59,181 nt of DNA from Chloroflexota bacterium (GCA_902810745.1 CADDYW010000018.1:1-59181), one strand, 5' to 3'. Counted from the stretch's first letter, positions 18,430 to 26,659 are shown. Program-made: numbers and translations. The notes: generated by a model from the letters alone, not told the origin.

Positions 18430-19265
18430 GAGGCATCCACCATCCCGGCCTGGTAGCGGCGTGCCGCCCGGCGGCCGGCGAGCGCCTCCCGAAACTCAAC
18501 CAGGTCGTCGACGACAAAATCGGGCGCGACCGGAAACCGTGGCACATCGGCGAGGCGATGCACGCCGGTCAGCACCAGGACCGTCGTGATGCCGGCCGCG
18601 GCACCCGCCTGAATATCGGTGTCAAGACGGTCGCCGATGATGACGGTCGACTCCTTGGCCACCCCGAGCCGTTCGATCGCCAGATCGATCATCGTCGCCG
18701 CTGGCTTCCCGATTACCAGAGGTGCCACGTCCGTGCAGGTCTGAAGTGCTGCGAGAATCGAGCCATTGCCCGGCACGAGTCCCAGCTCGGTCGGCAGCGT
18801 TCGGTCGGGATTCGTTCCGATGAACCTGGCACCTGCACGAATCGCGAGGCAGGCCGTCTGAAGCTTCTGATAGGTGAGGTGCTGGTCGAGTCCGACACAC
18901 ACCACCCGGGGTCGTTCCGCCTCGTTCCAGAAGCCCGCTTCGTCAAGCGCCTCCTGGAGACCTGCTTCTCCAATCACGTATACGGGCGCCCCGTCAGGGT
19001 ACTGCTTCTTCAAAAACTGAGCCGTTGCGAGCGCCGAGGTGTAGATCGTGGGCAGGGGTACGCGAATGCCCATGGCGAGCAGCCGATCCTGATACTGGCG
19101 CGGCGTACGGGTCGAGTTGTTTGTCACGAGGCAATAGGGGCGCGAATGCTGCTCGAGCCAGTCGAAGATCCCCTGGGCACCGGGGAGTGGCGTCGAACCA
19201 AGGTAGACGACGCCGTCGAGGTCGAACAGAACTCCACGAGCGTCTGCAAGATTCTCGACAGTCAC
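18426..19265 (-). CDS. HAD-superfamily subfamily IIA hydrolase (NagD-like phosphatase)
   Basis: The 279-residue phosphatase has HAD motif I LFDLDGVVYLG with both Asp residues, motif II in CLVTNNSTRTPRQY, motif III around GKPAATMID, and motif IV IIGDRLDTDIQAG. The cap between motifs II and III matches class IIA (NagD, phosphoglycolate or 4-nitrophenyl phosphatase). The substrate is probably a small sugar or nucleotide phosphate. GTG at 19263-19265 overlaps the upstream stop by 4 bp; the downstream gene overlaps by 4 bp as well, making a tight three-gene operon. Confidence 0.9.
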   Translation of the reverse strand: MTVENLADARGVLFDLDGVVYLGSTPLPGAQGIFDWLEQHSRPYCLVTNNSTRTPRQYQDRLLAMGIRVPLPTIYTSALATAQFLKKQYPDGAPVYVIGEAGLQEALDEAGFWNEAERPRVVCVGLDQHLTYQKLQTACLAIRAGARFIGTNPDRTLPTELGLVPGNGSILAALQTCTDVAPLVIGKPAATMIDLAIERLGVAKESTVIIGDRLDTDIQAGAAAGITTVLVLTGVHRLADVPRFPVAPDFVVDDLVEFREALAGRRAARRYQAGMVDAS

Positions 19266-20356
19266 GCACCTTCTCCAACCCTATCCTCGAGCGCCCGCCG
19301 TCCATCGCCGGTGATCTGGATCGCTACCGGACGTCTCGGCGACACATCGCCTACCAGGATGACGCCCACCCACCCGAGCACCTCGACGGCTGCGTCCAGA
19401 TCGCGACGCGTCATCACCGCTCGGCGGTCAGGAGCGTGGCCCCGGCCAGCGCTATCGGCGCGACCGGAGCCCACGAAAGTCATCTGCCACGCGACGCGCC
19501 GCGCCAGCGAGCTTACATCGTACCACGTCCCGACGTCGGCAAGCATCAAAACCTGCCAGAGAGCCTGCCGGAGCAGTACGGGCACGTGGCGCGGTGATCG
19601 ATCGTCGACCAGCCAGAGACGTGCCAGGGCGCGGACACGCTGGGCCGACGTGAGCTGTCTCCAGGCAGCCAGGCGCGGTCCGGCTCGGATCGATGGTCCG
19701 TTAGTGATCCAGACTCCCAGCGCTTCTCCGCAATGCCGAGCGAACTGGAGCAGGTCCGCTCCAGGAAGCCCCGTCTCGCCACTCCCCCCTTCGCCGATCC
19801 GATCCAGATTGGTGACGAGTGCAGGCAGTCTCGCCACGGGACGGATGATCGGCGGAGGTTTATCGACCACGCGTAGCTCCGGCGCTCCCGGTAGCGCATT
19901 CGACGCACCTGAGAGCACCCCGCGACGGGTCGCCGGCCGCCTGGGCCGCGGTGCGTCGCGCAGCTCCACCGGAACCAGCCACTCCCGGTCGGACGGTTGT
20001 CGATCGCGCGCACCCGAATGCAGCTTCCAGGCCAGGCCCTCGGTTTCGAGAATACGCAGCGATTCCTCGATTCGCTCCTCGGAGAACGGTAGTGCGCGCA
20101 GAAGCTCGGACTGAGCGATCGGGCGACCGGCCCGAGCCAGCTGCCGAAAAACCAGTCGCACGTCGTCGCCGAGACGCGCGATGACCTCTTGCCCCACACT
20201 CACGTCAGTCATCTGACGGTATAACGCGGCTATCCAGCCCCGGTCACCGGGATCCTGCACACCCCAGGCGGCACCGAGCTCCCTCAGCCGCTCGCGTGGC
20301 AAATCGGCAAGAAGGCGCACCAGGAAGAATCGGTCCGTAACTGTTCGTGGGGGCAT
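19262..20356 (-). CDS. Unrecognised protein with winged-helix-like segments
   Basis: I do not recognise this 364-residue protein. It is rich in Arg, Leu and Trp and has no membrane segment. Residues 60-115 (DDVRLVFRQLARAGRPIAQSELLRAL then ERIEESLRILETEGLAWKL) read like a winged-helix DNA-binding domain, and a second such unit may lie near the C-terminus (RAVMTRRDLDAAVEVLGWVGVI). The layout recalls helicase-associated regions of XPB-like proteins, without helicase motifs. It is the first gene of the operon with the HAD phosphatase and the UPF0104 protein, overlapping the next gene by 4 bp. Confidence 0.7.
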   Translation of the reverse strand: MPPRTVTDRFFLVRLLADLPRERLRELGAAWGVQDPGDRGWIAALYRQMTDVSVGQEVIARLGDDVRLVFRQLARAGRPIAQSELLRALPFSEERIEESLRILETEGLAWKLHSGARDRQPSDREWLVPVELRDAPRPRRPATRRGVLSGASNALPGAPELRVVDKPPPIIRPVARLPALVTNLDRIGEGGSGETGLPGADLLQFARHCGEALGVWITNGPSIRAGPRLAAWRQLTSAQRVRALARLWLVDDRSPRHVPVLLRQALWQVLMLADVGTWYDVSSLARRVAWQMTFVGSGRADSAGRGHAPDRRAVMTRRDLDAAVEVLGWVGVILVGDVSPRRPVAIQITGDGRRALEDRVGEGA

Positions 20357-20460
20357 GTTTGCTGGGAGTCTTCATACCACGTTCTGCTCGCTCTCGCAAC
20401 CACCGCATCGGGCCCCTATCAGCACGCCGCGCCGGCCTGCCGCGAAGGCAGAGCCTGACG

Positions 20461-20489
20461 TTGCGTCGGCAAGTGGTCCATGCTATAAT
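20461..20489 (+). promoter_or_regulatory. Promoter of the tRNA-Ala/tRNA-Leu unit
   Basis: TTGCGT, 17-bp spacer, TATAAT preceded by TGC (extended -10). The predicted start lies about 35 bases before tRNA-Ala. Confidence 0.8.
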
Positions 20490-20529
20490 TTCCGTTGATT
20501 GCACACGTGAGTGCTGAATTGATAGCTCT

Positions 20530-20605
20530 GGGGCTGTAGCTCAACTGGGAGAGCGCAACGCTGGCAGTGTTGAGGTCAGGGGTTCGAGTCCCCTCAGCTC
20601 CACCA
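20530..20605 (+). tRNA. tRNA-Ala (anticodon GGC)
   Basis: Cloverleaf: acceptor GGGGCTG pairs with CAGCTCC (one G-U), the D-arm is TAGCTCAACTGGGAGAGC, the anticodon loop CTGGCAG gives GGC, and the T-arm contains GGTTCGAGTCC. The 3' CCA is encoded at 20603-20605. Confidence 0.97.
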
Positions 20606-20606
20606 C

Positions 20607-20690
20607 GCCGAAGTGGCGGAATCGGCAGACGCGCTACGTTCAGGGCGTAGTGGGCATTCGCCCGTGGGAGTTCAAATCTCCCCTTCGGCA
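20607..20690 (+). tRNA. tRNA-Leu (anticodon CAG)
   Basis: Acceptor GCCGAAG pairs with CTTCGGC; the anticodon loop TTCAGGG gives CAG; a long variable arm (TGGGCATTCGCCCGT) and the T-loop TTCAAAT confirm a class II tRNA. CCA is not encoded (the sequence after discriminator A is CCC). It starts one base after tRNA-Ala and is surely co-transcribed. Confidence 0.97.
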
Positions 20691-20697
20691 CCCTATC

Positions 20698-20729
20698 AGG
20701 GTGGTCACTGGCCAGCCCTTGCTTTTTTT
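20698..20729 (+). terminator. Intrinsic terminator of the tRNA unit
   Basis: AGGGTGG (20698-20704) pairs with CCAGCCCT (20712-20719) with one bulge, followed by TGC and seven T residues. It lies 8 bases after tRNA-Leu. Confidence 0.65.
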
Positions 20730-21025
20730 GGGCGATTGAGCAGCGGCGAAGCACGCTAAAAGTGCAACGCCCGGGTCTTAATGGAATTCTAATTTTCACA
20801 CTCATGTTCCTTACGCGTTTCTAACTTCCATTTCAGGAAACCTACACCTATTATTAGAGGCCGTAGTGGTCAGACCAGAGCGCACTAGTTATCTCCCCGG
20901 TTTCGACGACTGCCAGGTAACAGTATTCCTGTACTCGCGCCCCCATAGCCGGATCTCAACGACCTGCTGGCGTCAGCATTGAGAAGCTCGGTCAAAAGCG
21001 CTTGAGCACGTGGTGAGGTTACGGG
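20730..21025. other. Gene-free stretch with an AT-rich core
   Basis: No gene is visible. Bases 20775-20865 are markedly AT-rich for this genome. A weak promoter match, TTCCAT-17 bp-TATTAT, spans 20826-20854 and could serve the receiver gene at 21026. No direct repeat of the tRNA-Leu 3' end is seen, so an integrated element is not supported. Confidence 0.35.
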
Positions 21026-21442
21026 ATGACGACGACGACCGTTGCCCTGGAAGGGCCCATTTTTGCCCGCGCCGAGGTCTTGCGTGCCCTGATTGTCGAG
21101 GATCAGCCCGAGATCGCCGATCTCCTGGCTCAGATTCTCCAGTCGCTTGGCTTCTATCCCTCGATCGCCGGTAATGGAATCGAAGCCATCCGCCTGGCGA
21201 GAACGATCAAGCCGGACCTGCTAACCCTTGACCTGAATCTCCCGGTGAAAGACGGTCACGGCGTACTGGTAGAGCTCGCCGCGGATCCTCTCACCAGCCA
21301 GATTCCGGTGATCGTGATCTCGGCCTACACGGGGAACCTTCGCCCGACCAGGCAGGTGATCGGCGTGCTGCAGAAGCCCTTCGATGTCCAGGAGCTCCTG
21401 GATACGATCGCCCTTGCTTCTGCTCAGCCAGTCGCTCGTTAA
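21026..21442 (+). CDS. Stand-alone CheY-like response-regulator receiver protein
   Basis: The 138-residue protein is a single receiver domain with a short N-terminal extension. The acidic pair is in LIVEDQPEI, the phospho-acceptor Asp in LLTLDLNLPVKDGHG, the conserved Ser in VIVISAYTG, and the Lys in VLQKPFD. It has no output domain and no histidine kinase gene next to it, so its partner is unknown. ATG at 21026 follows GGTGAGGTTACGGG. Confidence 0.9.
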   Translation: MTTTTVALEGPIFARAEVLRALIVEDQPEIADLLAQILQSLGFYPSIAGNGIEAIRLARTIKPDLLTLDLNLPVKDGHGVLVELAADPLTSQIPVIVISAYTGNLRPTRQVIGVLQKPFDVQELLDTIALASAQPVAR

Positions 21443-21556
21443 CGGTGCGGGTCCCCTGTTGACTCAACGCTGACCGGCCGATCTCCCGGGGCCATCGGCC
21501 ATCCGCGCCGCGACGAGCAGATCCGACGCGGCGCAGCGTGCTCGGCTCCAGCCACC

Positions 21557-22045
21557 TCACGGGGACGCGGCTATCCCCGCCGCGATGAGCTTCTCATAGG
21601 TGGTTTCGAGCATCTCTGGAAGCAGTCGCGCATTGCCGATCACCGGCATGAAGTTATTATCGCCGACCCATCGCGGGACGACGTGCAGGTGCACGTGATC
21701 GGCGATGCCCGCTCCGGCCGCCTTGCCAATGTTGACGCCAACGTTGAAAGCCTCCGGCCGCTCGGCCACTCGTAGCGCCGTCAGAGCGCGCTTGGTCAGT
21801 TCCATCATCTCCGCCGTGACTGCTGGCTCCAGATCTTCGAGCGAGGGCACGTGGGCGAACGGCACGATCATCAGGTGGCCACTGGCGTAGGGAAACGCAT
21901 TGAGGATGATATAGTTGTGGCGCCCCCGATAGAGAATGTAGTTGGCTCGATCGCGGTTCTCCCTTGGCTTTGTGCAAAAGATACACTCTCGCGGCTTCTC
22001 GCCCTGAATGAAGGCCATCCGCCAGGGAGTCCATAAACGTGTCAT
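21557..22045 (-). CDS. HIT-family hydrolase/phosphorylase (Ap4A-type)
   Basis: The 162-residue protein belongs to the histidine-triad family that cleaves dinucleoside polyphosphates or nucleotide conjugates. It starts TRLWTPWRMAFIQ, has a CIFC pair, the PYASGHLMIVP strand, and the triad ADHVHLHVVPRW. ATG at 22043-22045 is chosen; alternative ATG at 22048 and GTG at 22057 overlap the AAGGAG site. It follows the glycosyltransferase gene by 8 bp or overlaps it, so the two are coupled, though the biochemical link is not obvious. Confidence 0.9.
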   Translation of the reverse strand: MTRLWTPWRMAFIQGEKPRECIFCTKPRENRDRANYILYRGRHNYIILNAFPYASGHLMIVPFAHVPSLEDLEPAVTAEMMELTKRALTALRVAERPEAFNVGVNIGKAAGAGIADHVHLHVVPRWVGDNNFMPVIGNARLLPEMLETTYEKLIAAGIAASP

Positions 22046-22053
22046 CATCTCCT

Positions 22054-23322
22054 TCACACGCGGGTCAGCATCTGATAAACGTCGAGAATCTGGTAGGCAG
22101 CCGCTTCCCAGGAAAAGCTCTCTTCGGCACGCACGCGCAGGCTCCGGCCTCGATCGATCGCCCCTTTGGCGTCGTCAAGAAGCTCGAGCAGCTTCTGCGC
22201 CAGGGCGTCGGTATCGCCAACCGGCGCAAATACCCCCTCCGGCCCCAGAACGTCGCGATTGACCGGCGTGTCGAAGGCAACTGTCGGCAGCCCCACGGCC
22301 ATGTAATTCAACAGTTTCCCGTTCGCTTCGGTCGTCGAGATCTTCGGAGCCACGGCGATGTCGCCGGCCGCCAGGTACCGCGGTGCACGCTCGTAGGCCA
22401 CCCGCCCCGTAAACGTCACCCAGGCCGAAATACCGAGCTGATCGGCGAGGGCGCGGTATCGTGCCTCGCCGGGATAGCCCATGAGAAGAAAATGCACGTC
22501 GGAGCGCCGAGCGAGAACGCGGGCAGCCGCGTTCAAGAGATGAGTACTACCCTGGTATTCGGCGAGCAGCCCGAGGTAGGCGACAACCTTGCGCCCCGGG
22601 GGGATCCCGAGCGCCGAGCGGATTCGATAGCGCTCGGCATCGGAATACTCCCAGAACGGACGGAAAACAGTGGGATCGACGCCATCGACGACAGGAAAGA
22701 CCTTGGCGGCCGGGCAGCCAAAGTCGCGGACCAGCAGATCCGCGGCAGATCGACTACTCGTAATAATCGCATCTGCCAGGTGATTGATCCTGCGCTCGAT
22801 CCAGCGCAGCGGTCGATACGCGCGCGACGACGGAGAGAGAAAGTCGTGATCGACCATCTCGGCAGTCAGACTGCCCTGAAAGTCGAAGACGAGGGGGCAG
22901 TGGAAGATACGGCTCACGAGGTAACCGATCAGCGCCCCCTCGTGCAGATGGGCGTGGACGATAGACGGGTGGTAGCCAACGGCTTCCCGAAGGCTACGCA
23001 GCGAGAGAAGAGCATCCAGATAGAACTTGTGGCGCGATGATCCAACGCGAATCTGGCGGCCCCCGGGGAGGCCCAGCGATCTCCGAATCTTGAGCCCTTC
23101 GAGATCCCGCCCGGTCGGGTAGGTGCAGATGAGGATGCTCTGACCCAGGCGCTGCAGCGCGATCGCCTCTTCGTAGATCCGCACGTGGCAGCCATAATCG
23201 GCGAAAAAGGACGTCGGCGCAAGCGTAAGGATGCGATACGCGCGTCCGACCGAGCCCGCCCTCGTGCACTGACCCGTGATGTTTGGGCGACTGGATGGAT
23301 CCCGAATGGTTACGTCTTCCAC
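22054..23322 (-). CDS. Glycosyltransferase family 4 (GT-B fold)
   Basis: A roughly 390-420-residue GT-B enzyme probably adding a sugar from a nucleotide-sugar to a lipid-linked or surface glycan. N-terminal motif: RILTLAPTSFFADYGCHVRIYEEA; acceptor-domain VHAHLHEGALIGYL; C-terminal donor domain with VVAYLGLLAEYQGSTHLLNAA, the E-x7-E region TTEANGKLLNYMAVGLP and a late EESFSWEAAA. The start is uncertain: GTG at 23320-23322 is the nearest candidate but family alignment suggests translation near residue RILTLAP (about 23237), with no standard start codon there. It is followed closely by the HIT gene. Confidence 0.85.
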   Translation of the reverse strand: MEDVTIRDPSSRPNITGQCTRAGSVGRAYRILTLAPTSFFADYGCHVRIYEEAIALQRLGQSILICTYPTGRDLEGLKIRRSLGLPGGRQIRVGSSRHKFYLDALLSLRSLREAVGYHPSIVHAHLHEGALIGYLVSRIFHCPLVFDFQGSLTAEMVDHDFLSPSSRAYRPLRWIERRINHLADAIITSSRSAADLLVRDFGCPAAKVFPVVDGVDPTVFRPFWEYSDAERYRIRSALGIPPGRKVVAYLGLLAEYQGSTHLLNAAARVLARRSDVHFLLMGYPGEARYRALADQLGISAWVTFTGRVAYERAPRYLAAGDIAVAPKISTTEANGKLLNYMAVGLPTVAFDTPVNRDVLGPEGVFAPVGDTDALAQKLLELLDDAKGAIDRGRSLRVRAEESFSWEAAAYQILDVYQMLTRV

Positions 23323-23642
23323 GAACGCCAGCCCCGAACTGCGCCGTCCCGTGCCCACCCTACGAGCATTGCAAGCTACCCGCAAAGGGGCTCTCGGCCG
23401 GGTTCCGTGGCCGGCCTGGCCAGCGGCGCGCCTACTACCGTGGATCCCTTCTGGACACAGCGCCGCTATTCTAATCAAAACCAACAGACCTCCGCAAGCC
23501 GCGTCCGCTCCTTCCTTGAAGGAGCCAATCCCGAGCAAGTTCTGGAATGCATTGACCGGGTGGCAATCGGTCGGCGTCGTCCGTCGGCTCTTCTCGAAGA
23601 ACGGCGTCGCGAGCAAAGCAGCGAGACAGCGCCCGGCAGCGG

Positions 23643-23671
23643 TTGACATCGGAGCGCCCCGACCGTACAAT
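23643..23671 (+). promoter_or_regulatory. Promoter of rpsU
   Basis: TTGACA, 17-bp spacer, TACAAT; predicted start near 23678 gives a leader of about 80 bases. Apart from this, the gap 23323-23758 shows no gene. Confidence 0.85.
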
Positions 23672-23758
23672 GAAGAAGATTCGCGAGATCGCGGGCGAGT
23701 TGCTGTGACGAAAGCGCCACGCCTGGTGATCGGCGACAGAATGGTGGTGAGAGTTTTT

Positions 23759-23953
23759 ATGCAGGTGACCTTGCGTCAGGGCGAAACGTTCGACTCACTC
23801 CTCAAGCGCTTTCGATCCGCCGTGGCCAAGCACGGAATCATCAGCGACTACAAGCGACACCAGAGTTTTGTCAGCAAGAGTCAGAAGCTTCGGGCGAAGA
23901 TTCAGCGCGCTCAGCGCAAGCGGATGCTGAAGGCGGCTCGCCGGGCTGCCTGA
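23759..23953 (+). CDS. rpsU: 30S ribosomal protein S21
   Basis: The 64-residue basic protein matches S21: VTLRQGETFDSLLKRFRSAV at the start, then a Lys/Arg-rich helix KAKIQRAQRKRM-like (SQKLRAKIQRAQRKRMLKAARR). S21 sits on the small-subunit platform and assists initiation. ATG at 23759 has GGTGAGAG 6 bases upstream. The frame is open far upstream but a strong promoter at 23643 lies inside that extension, which confirms the short form. Confidence 0.93.
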   Translation: MQVTLRQGETFDSLLKRFRSAVAKHGIISDYKRHQSFVSKSQKLRAKIQRAQRKRMLKAARRAA

Positions 23954-24129
23954 CGGGCTGTTTCCCAATCTCGAGCGAATCAGACGCTCCGATTATCACT
24001 TCCTTCGCAGTGCATTCCTGTCCTGCCGATTCGTGGCTGTCCGTCATAGGCCAGGCGAGATGTCCGATCAACCGATCGGTTCTAGTCGCATCAGCGCTGC
24101 GTGGTCGGCTGCACGGCTCGCGAGGCGGT

Positions 24130-24158
24130 TTGCGTGCACAAGCGTGATCCAGTACAAT
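24130..24158 (+). promoter_or_regulatory. Promoter upstream of the PhoB-type regulator
   Basis: TTGCGT, 17-bp spacer, TACAAT. The predicted start near 24165 leaves a long leader of about 190 bases before the ATG at 24357; no terminator is visible in it. The remainder of 23954-24356 holds no gene. Confidence 0.65.
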
Positions 24159-24356
24159 GGGGACCATCGGCTGATTCGTTGTCCTCGCCTCACGAATCTC
24201 CCTTCGATTGTGGGCAGGTATCGGCCCGACAGTGACGTGACGGACCGCGAGGAGTCGTGTCGAGCCGTTGGCACGCGGCACCACGGAGGCCGGGCGACGT
24301 CAATCCAGGCACCAGGCGTGTCTCTGCGAAGGACGTGATCGACGCAGGGGGGTAGC

Positions 24357-25055
24357 ATGCACAAAACTCGGGTACTCGTCGTAGACGACGACCCGGACCT
24401 TGTCGCTTTGATTCGCAGCCTCCTTGGCAAAACGTTCGACTCGCGTGGAGCGCGTAGCGGACAGGAAGCGCTCCAGATCCTGGAAGATTGGCCCGCGGAT
24501 CTGGTCGTGCTCGACCTGATCATGAGTGGCCTGGACGGATTCGCCGTCTGCCAGCAGATTCGTCAGCAGTCGACGGTTCCGATCCTCGTCCTCAGCGGTC
24601 GGCAGGCGGATCAGGACAAGGTGCGAGCGCTCGACCTGGGCGCCGACGATTATCTCACCAAGCCGTTTAGCCGAGATGAGCTTCTGGCTCGCGTGCGAGC
24701 CCTCCTCCGGCGTGCTCGCCAGTCGATGACCGTTGCGCCGGTGCTCGAAGACGGTCGGATTCGCATCGATTTTGGTCGGCGGCTCGTCGTCGTTGAGGGA
24801 CAGGAGATCCGCCTGACGCCGACCGAATATGGTCTGCTCGAGCAGCTTGCAACAAATCCCGGCAAGCTCATGACGCATTCCGTCCTGCTCCAGCGCGTCT
24901 GGGGTCCGGAGTACCGCAACGAGCTGGACTACCTGCGGGTGTTTATCCGACGGCTTCGCAGGAAGATCGAGCGCAATCCCTCCGATCCCCAGTACATCCT
25001 TACCGAGCCGCGCGCCGGTTATCGGTTCCGCACGCCCAACCTCCCTCTTTCATGA
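24357..25055 (+). CDS. OmpR/PhoB-family response regulator
   Basis: The 232-residue regulator has a receiver domain (residues 4-118: VLVVDDDPDLVALI, phospho-Asp in LVVLDLIMSGLDG, Lys in DYLTKPFSRDELLAR) and a winged-helix DNA-binding domain (residues 135-228: IRLTPTEYGLLEQLATNPGK, then RVFIRRLRRKIE and RAGYRF). No histidine kinase follows, so it is an orphan in this window. ATG at 24357 lies after GGGGGGTAGC, a fair ribosome site. Confidence 0.93.
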   Translation: MHKTRVLVVDDDPDLVALIRSLLGKTFDSRGARSGQEALQILEDWPADLVVLDLIMSGLDGFAVCQQIRQQSTVPILVLSGRQADQDKVRALDLGADDYLTKPFSRDELLARVRALLRRARQSMTVAPVLEDGRIRIDFGRRLVVVEGQEIRLTPTEYGLLEQLATNPGKLMTHSVLLQRVWGPEYRNELDYLRVFIRRLRRKIERNPSDPQYILTEPRAGYRFRTPNLPLS

Positions 25056-25303
25056 TTTGTTCATTTCCGTCAAGTTATCGTTAATACGCTGTTCACCCTC
25101 CCACGAGTACACTGGGTCTGTTGCTGCTCTCAGCAGTTCTCGCGTCCTTGGGCACGCGTGGCGCCGGTGACGAACCAGAAGCACGGTGCAGTGCTCAAGG
25201 AAGAGCATACCTCGCTTTGTGGGCGCCCTCGGCGTACTATCCCAAGGACGCGGGTTCGAGCATCTCGTACTTTCCGGCTGTCAGGTCCACTTCCCCACCA
25301 CTT

Positions 25304-25329
25304 GCGTTCCCCGGTGTCCCGGGGAACGC
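25304..25329. repeat. Perfect 11-bp-arm hairpin in a 467-bp gap
   Basis: GCGTTCCCCGG and CCGGGGAACGC flank a TGTC loop. It lies 250 bp after the regulator stop and 52 bp before the ferredoxin promoter. It lacks a U-tract; it may be a transcription terminator or an operator. The rest of 25056-25522 has no gene. Confidence 0.55.
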
Positions 25330-25380
25330 ACTTCCTTATCTCCAACGGCAGTCCAGGCGGACACCTGGCCGCCGTAACAC

Positions 25381-25408
25381 TTGATCCGACCAGAGAAGAT
25401 GGTAAAAT
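25381..25408 (+). promoter_or_regulatory. Promoter of the ferredoxin gene
   Basis: TTGATC, 16-bp spacer, TAAAAT; leader of about 108 bases to the GTG at 25523. Confidence 0.6.
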
Positions 25409-25522
25409 GCGCGTGCAAGGGTATCGCGCTGATGCTGCACGACGTTATCGGCTGGGCCACCCGGTGCCGAGAGTATCGACCTACGGGCGCGATACTCTCG
25501 ATCTGTTGCGAAGGAGAGCTGA

Positions 25523-25813
25523 GTGGCGTACGTTATCACTGAGCCGTGCATCGGAACCATGGACAAATCATGCGTCGACGTCTGCCCGGTTGACTGTATC
25601 CACTTCGAGGAAGGCGTCGACCGGATGCTTTTTATCAATCCAGAAGAATGTATCGACTGCGGTGCCTGTGAGCCAGCCTGTCCGGTCCAGGCGATTTTCC
25701 CCGAAGACGCGGTACCGGACAACATGGAGCCGTACAAGGCGATCAATGCTCAGTGGTACGAAGACGCGGATGCCGCCCGAGCCGAGGTGAATCGTCTCAA
25801 GCCACCAGAATAG
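25523..25813 (+). CDS. Seven-iron ferredoxin ([3Fe-4S][4Fe-4S])
   Basis: The 96-residue electron carrier has Cys residues spaced C-x7-C-x3-CP (PCIGTMDKSCVDVCPVDC) for the 3Fe cluster and C-x2-C-x2-C-x3-CP (ECIDCGACEPACP) for the 4Fe cluster. This is the type common in actinobacteria and thermophiles; partners are unknown here. The GTG at 25523 follows AAGGAG by 7 bases. It is monocistronic. Confidence 0.95.
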   Translation: MAYVITEPCIGTMDKSCVDVCPVDCIHFEEGVDRMLFINPEECIDCGACEPACPVQAIFPEDAVPDNMEPYKAINAQWYEDADAARAEVNRLKPPE

Positions 25814-25956
25814 GGTTCACGGATCTTCCACGGTAACCTGGCGCGGCTGTCCGCACCCCTCGGCGTGTTTGCCAGACCGTCTGCGGGTCGGAGGAAGGAC
25901 CAGATGGTGGTGAAACTGTCGCCGCTCTCACACGGGGCGACCGCCTGGCTCGGCCG

Positions 25957-26439
25957 ATGAAGATTGGTACGCTCGCCCGCAACTTGGGAGTACCCGTTCC
26001 GACGTTGCGCCGCTGGACGCAGGAGTTTGCCGAGGGACTATCCCCGGAAGCGCAGGGCGGCGATGGCCGTCCCCGCGAGTTTACGCTTCGTGATCAGCGC
26101 GTTCTGCGGCGAGCGCGGGAGCTTCTGGCCGATGGGGATATGACCTACGCGCAGGCGCGCCGGCGCCTGCGGGAAGAGGGCCTCCTTGCTCCGCCACCCG
26201 CGGCGACCGAACGGGAGGATTCACCATCCGGGCCCGGTCCGGCGACCGAGGAGGAGCGCGCAGCAGCCGAGCGGTTCGTTACCGTGATTGTCGAGCGAGC
26301 CGCGCGGCCGTGGGTGGAGCGTCTCGAGCGGCTCGAGCGAGAGATCGAGGCATTGCGCCAGCAGGTCGCCGCGCTGCAGGCATCCCGCGAGGCAACAGAA
26401 ACGAGCGGGAGCGCCCGGCGTCGGTGGCCGTTCGGCTAA
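25957..26439 (+). CDS. MerR-like DNA-binding protein with C-terminal coiled coil
   Basis: The 160-residue protein begins with a MerR-type helix-turn-helix (KIGTLARNLGVPVPTLRRWT) and wing, helix ADGDMTYAQARRRLREEGLL, a Pro/Glu linker, then a C-terminal coiled coil (about residues 105-142: ERLERLEREIEALRQQVAAL). No ligand-binding Cys or effector domain is seen. It may regulate DNA topology or a neighbouring gene; the target is not clear. The start is ATG at 25957 with only a weak ribosome site. A strong terminator follows 25 bp after the stop. Confidence 0.75.
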   Translation: MKIGTLARNLGVPVPTLRRWTQEFAEGLSPEAQGGDGRPREFTLRDQRVLRRARELLADGDMTYAQARRRLREEGLLAPPPAATEREDSPSGPGPATEEERAAAERFVTVIVERAARPWVERLERLEREIEALRQQVAALQASREATETSGSARRRWPFG

Positions 26440-26464
26440 GCAATCGTCCGAGCACGATCAGAAG

Positions 26465-26500
26465 AAAAGCGCCCAGGGTTTTGTCGCCCTGGGCGCTTTT
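26465..26500. terminator. Bidirectional intrinsic terminator
   Basis: AAAAGCGCCCAGGG and CCCTGGGCGCTTTT form a perfect 14-bp stem with an 8-base loop. T-tracts occur on both strands, so it ends both the MerR-like gene and the oppositely oriented tRNA-Ser. Confidence 0.9.
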
Positions 26501-26509
26501 CTCTCGTGG

Positions 26510-26602
26510 CGGAGGGACCGGGATTCGAACCCGGGGTGGAGCTTTAAAGGCCCCACAACCGCTTAGCAGGCGGCCGCACTAGACCAACTATGCGATCCCT
26601 CC
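26510..26602 (-). tRNA. tRNA-Ser (anticodon GCT)
   Basis: On the minus strand the acceptor GGAGGGA pairs with TCCCTCC, the anticodon loop CTGCTAA gives GCT (plus-strand 26565-26567), a long variable arm (TTGTGGGGCCTTTAAAGCTCCAC) and the T-loop TTCGAAT follow. CCA is not encoded. Confidence 0.97.
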
Positions 26603-26617
26603 ACGCTCTCGCCGGAG

Positions 26618-26647
26618 ATTATAGCACGCTCCACGCCAGTGCTTCAA
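26618..26647 (-). promoter_or_regulatory. Promoter of tRNA-Ser
   Basis: Minus-strand TTGAAG, 18-bp spacer, TATAAT preceded by TGC. Confidence 0.7.
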
Positions 26648-26659
26648 GCCGCCCGGCTC

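Noticed and set aside
20419..20805. Open frame of 128 codons on the minus strand
   Set aside because: It runs antisense through tRNA-Ala and tRNA-Leu; it is a known type of false gene call over tRNA clusters.
23276..23758. N-terminal extension of the S21 frame
   Set aside because: A strong promoter at 23643-23671 lies within it and the S21 ribosome site is just before 23759.
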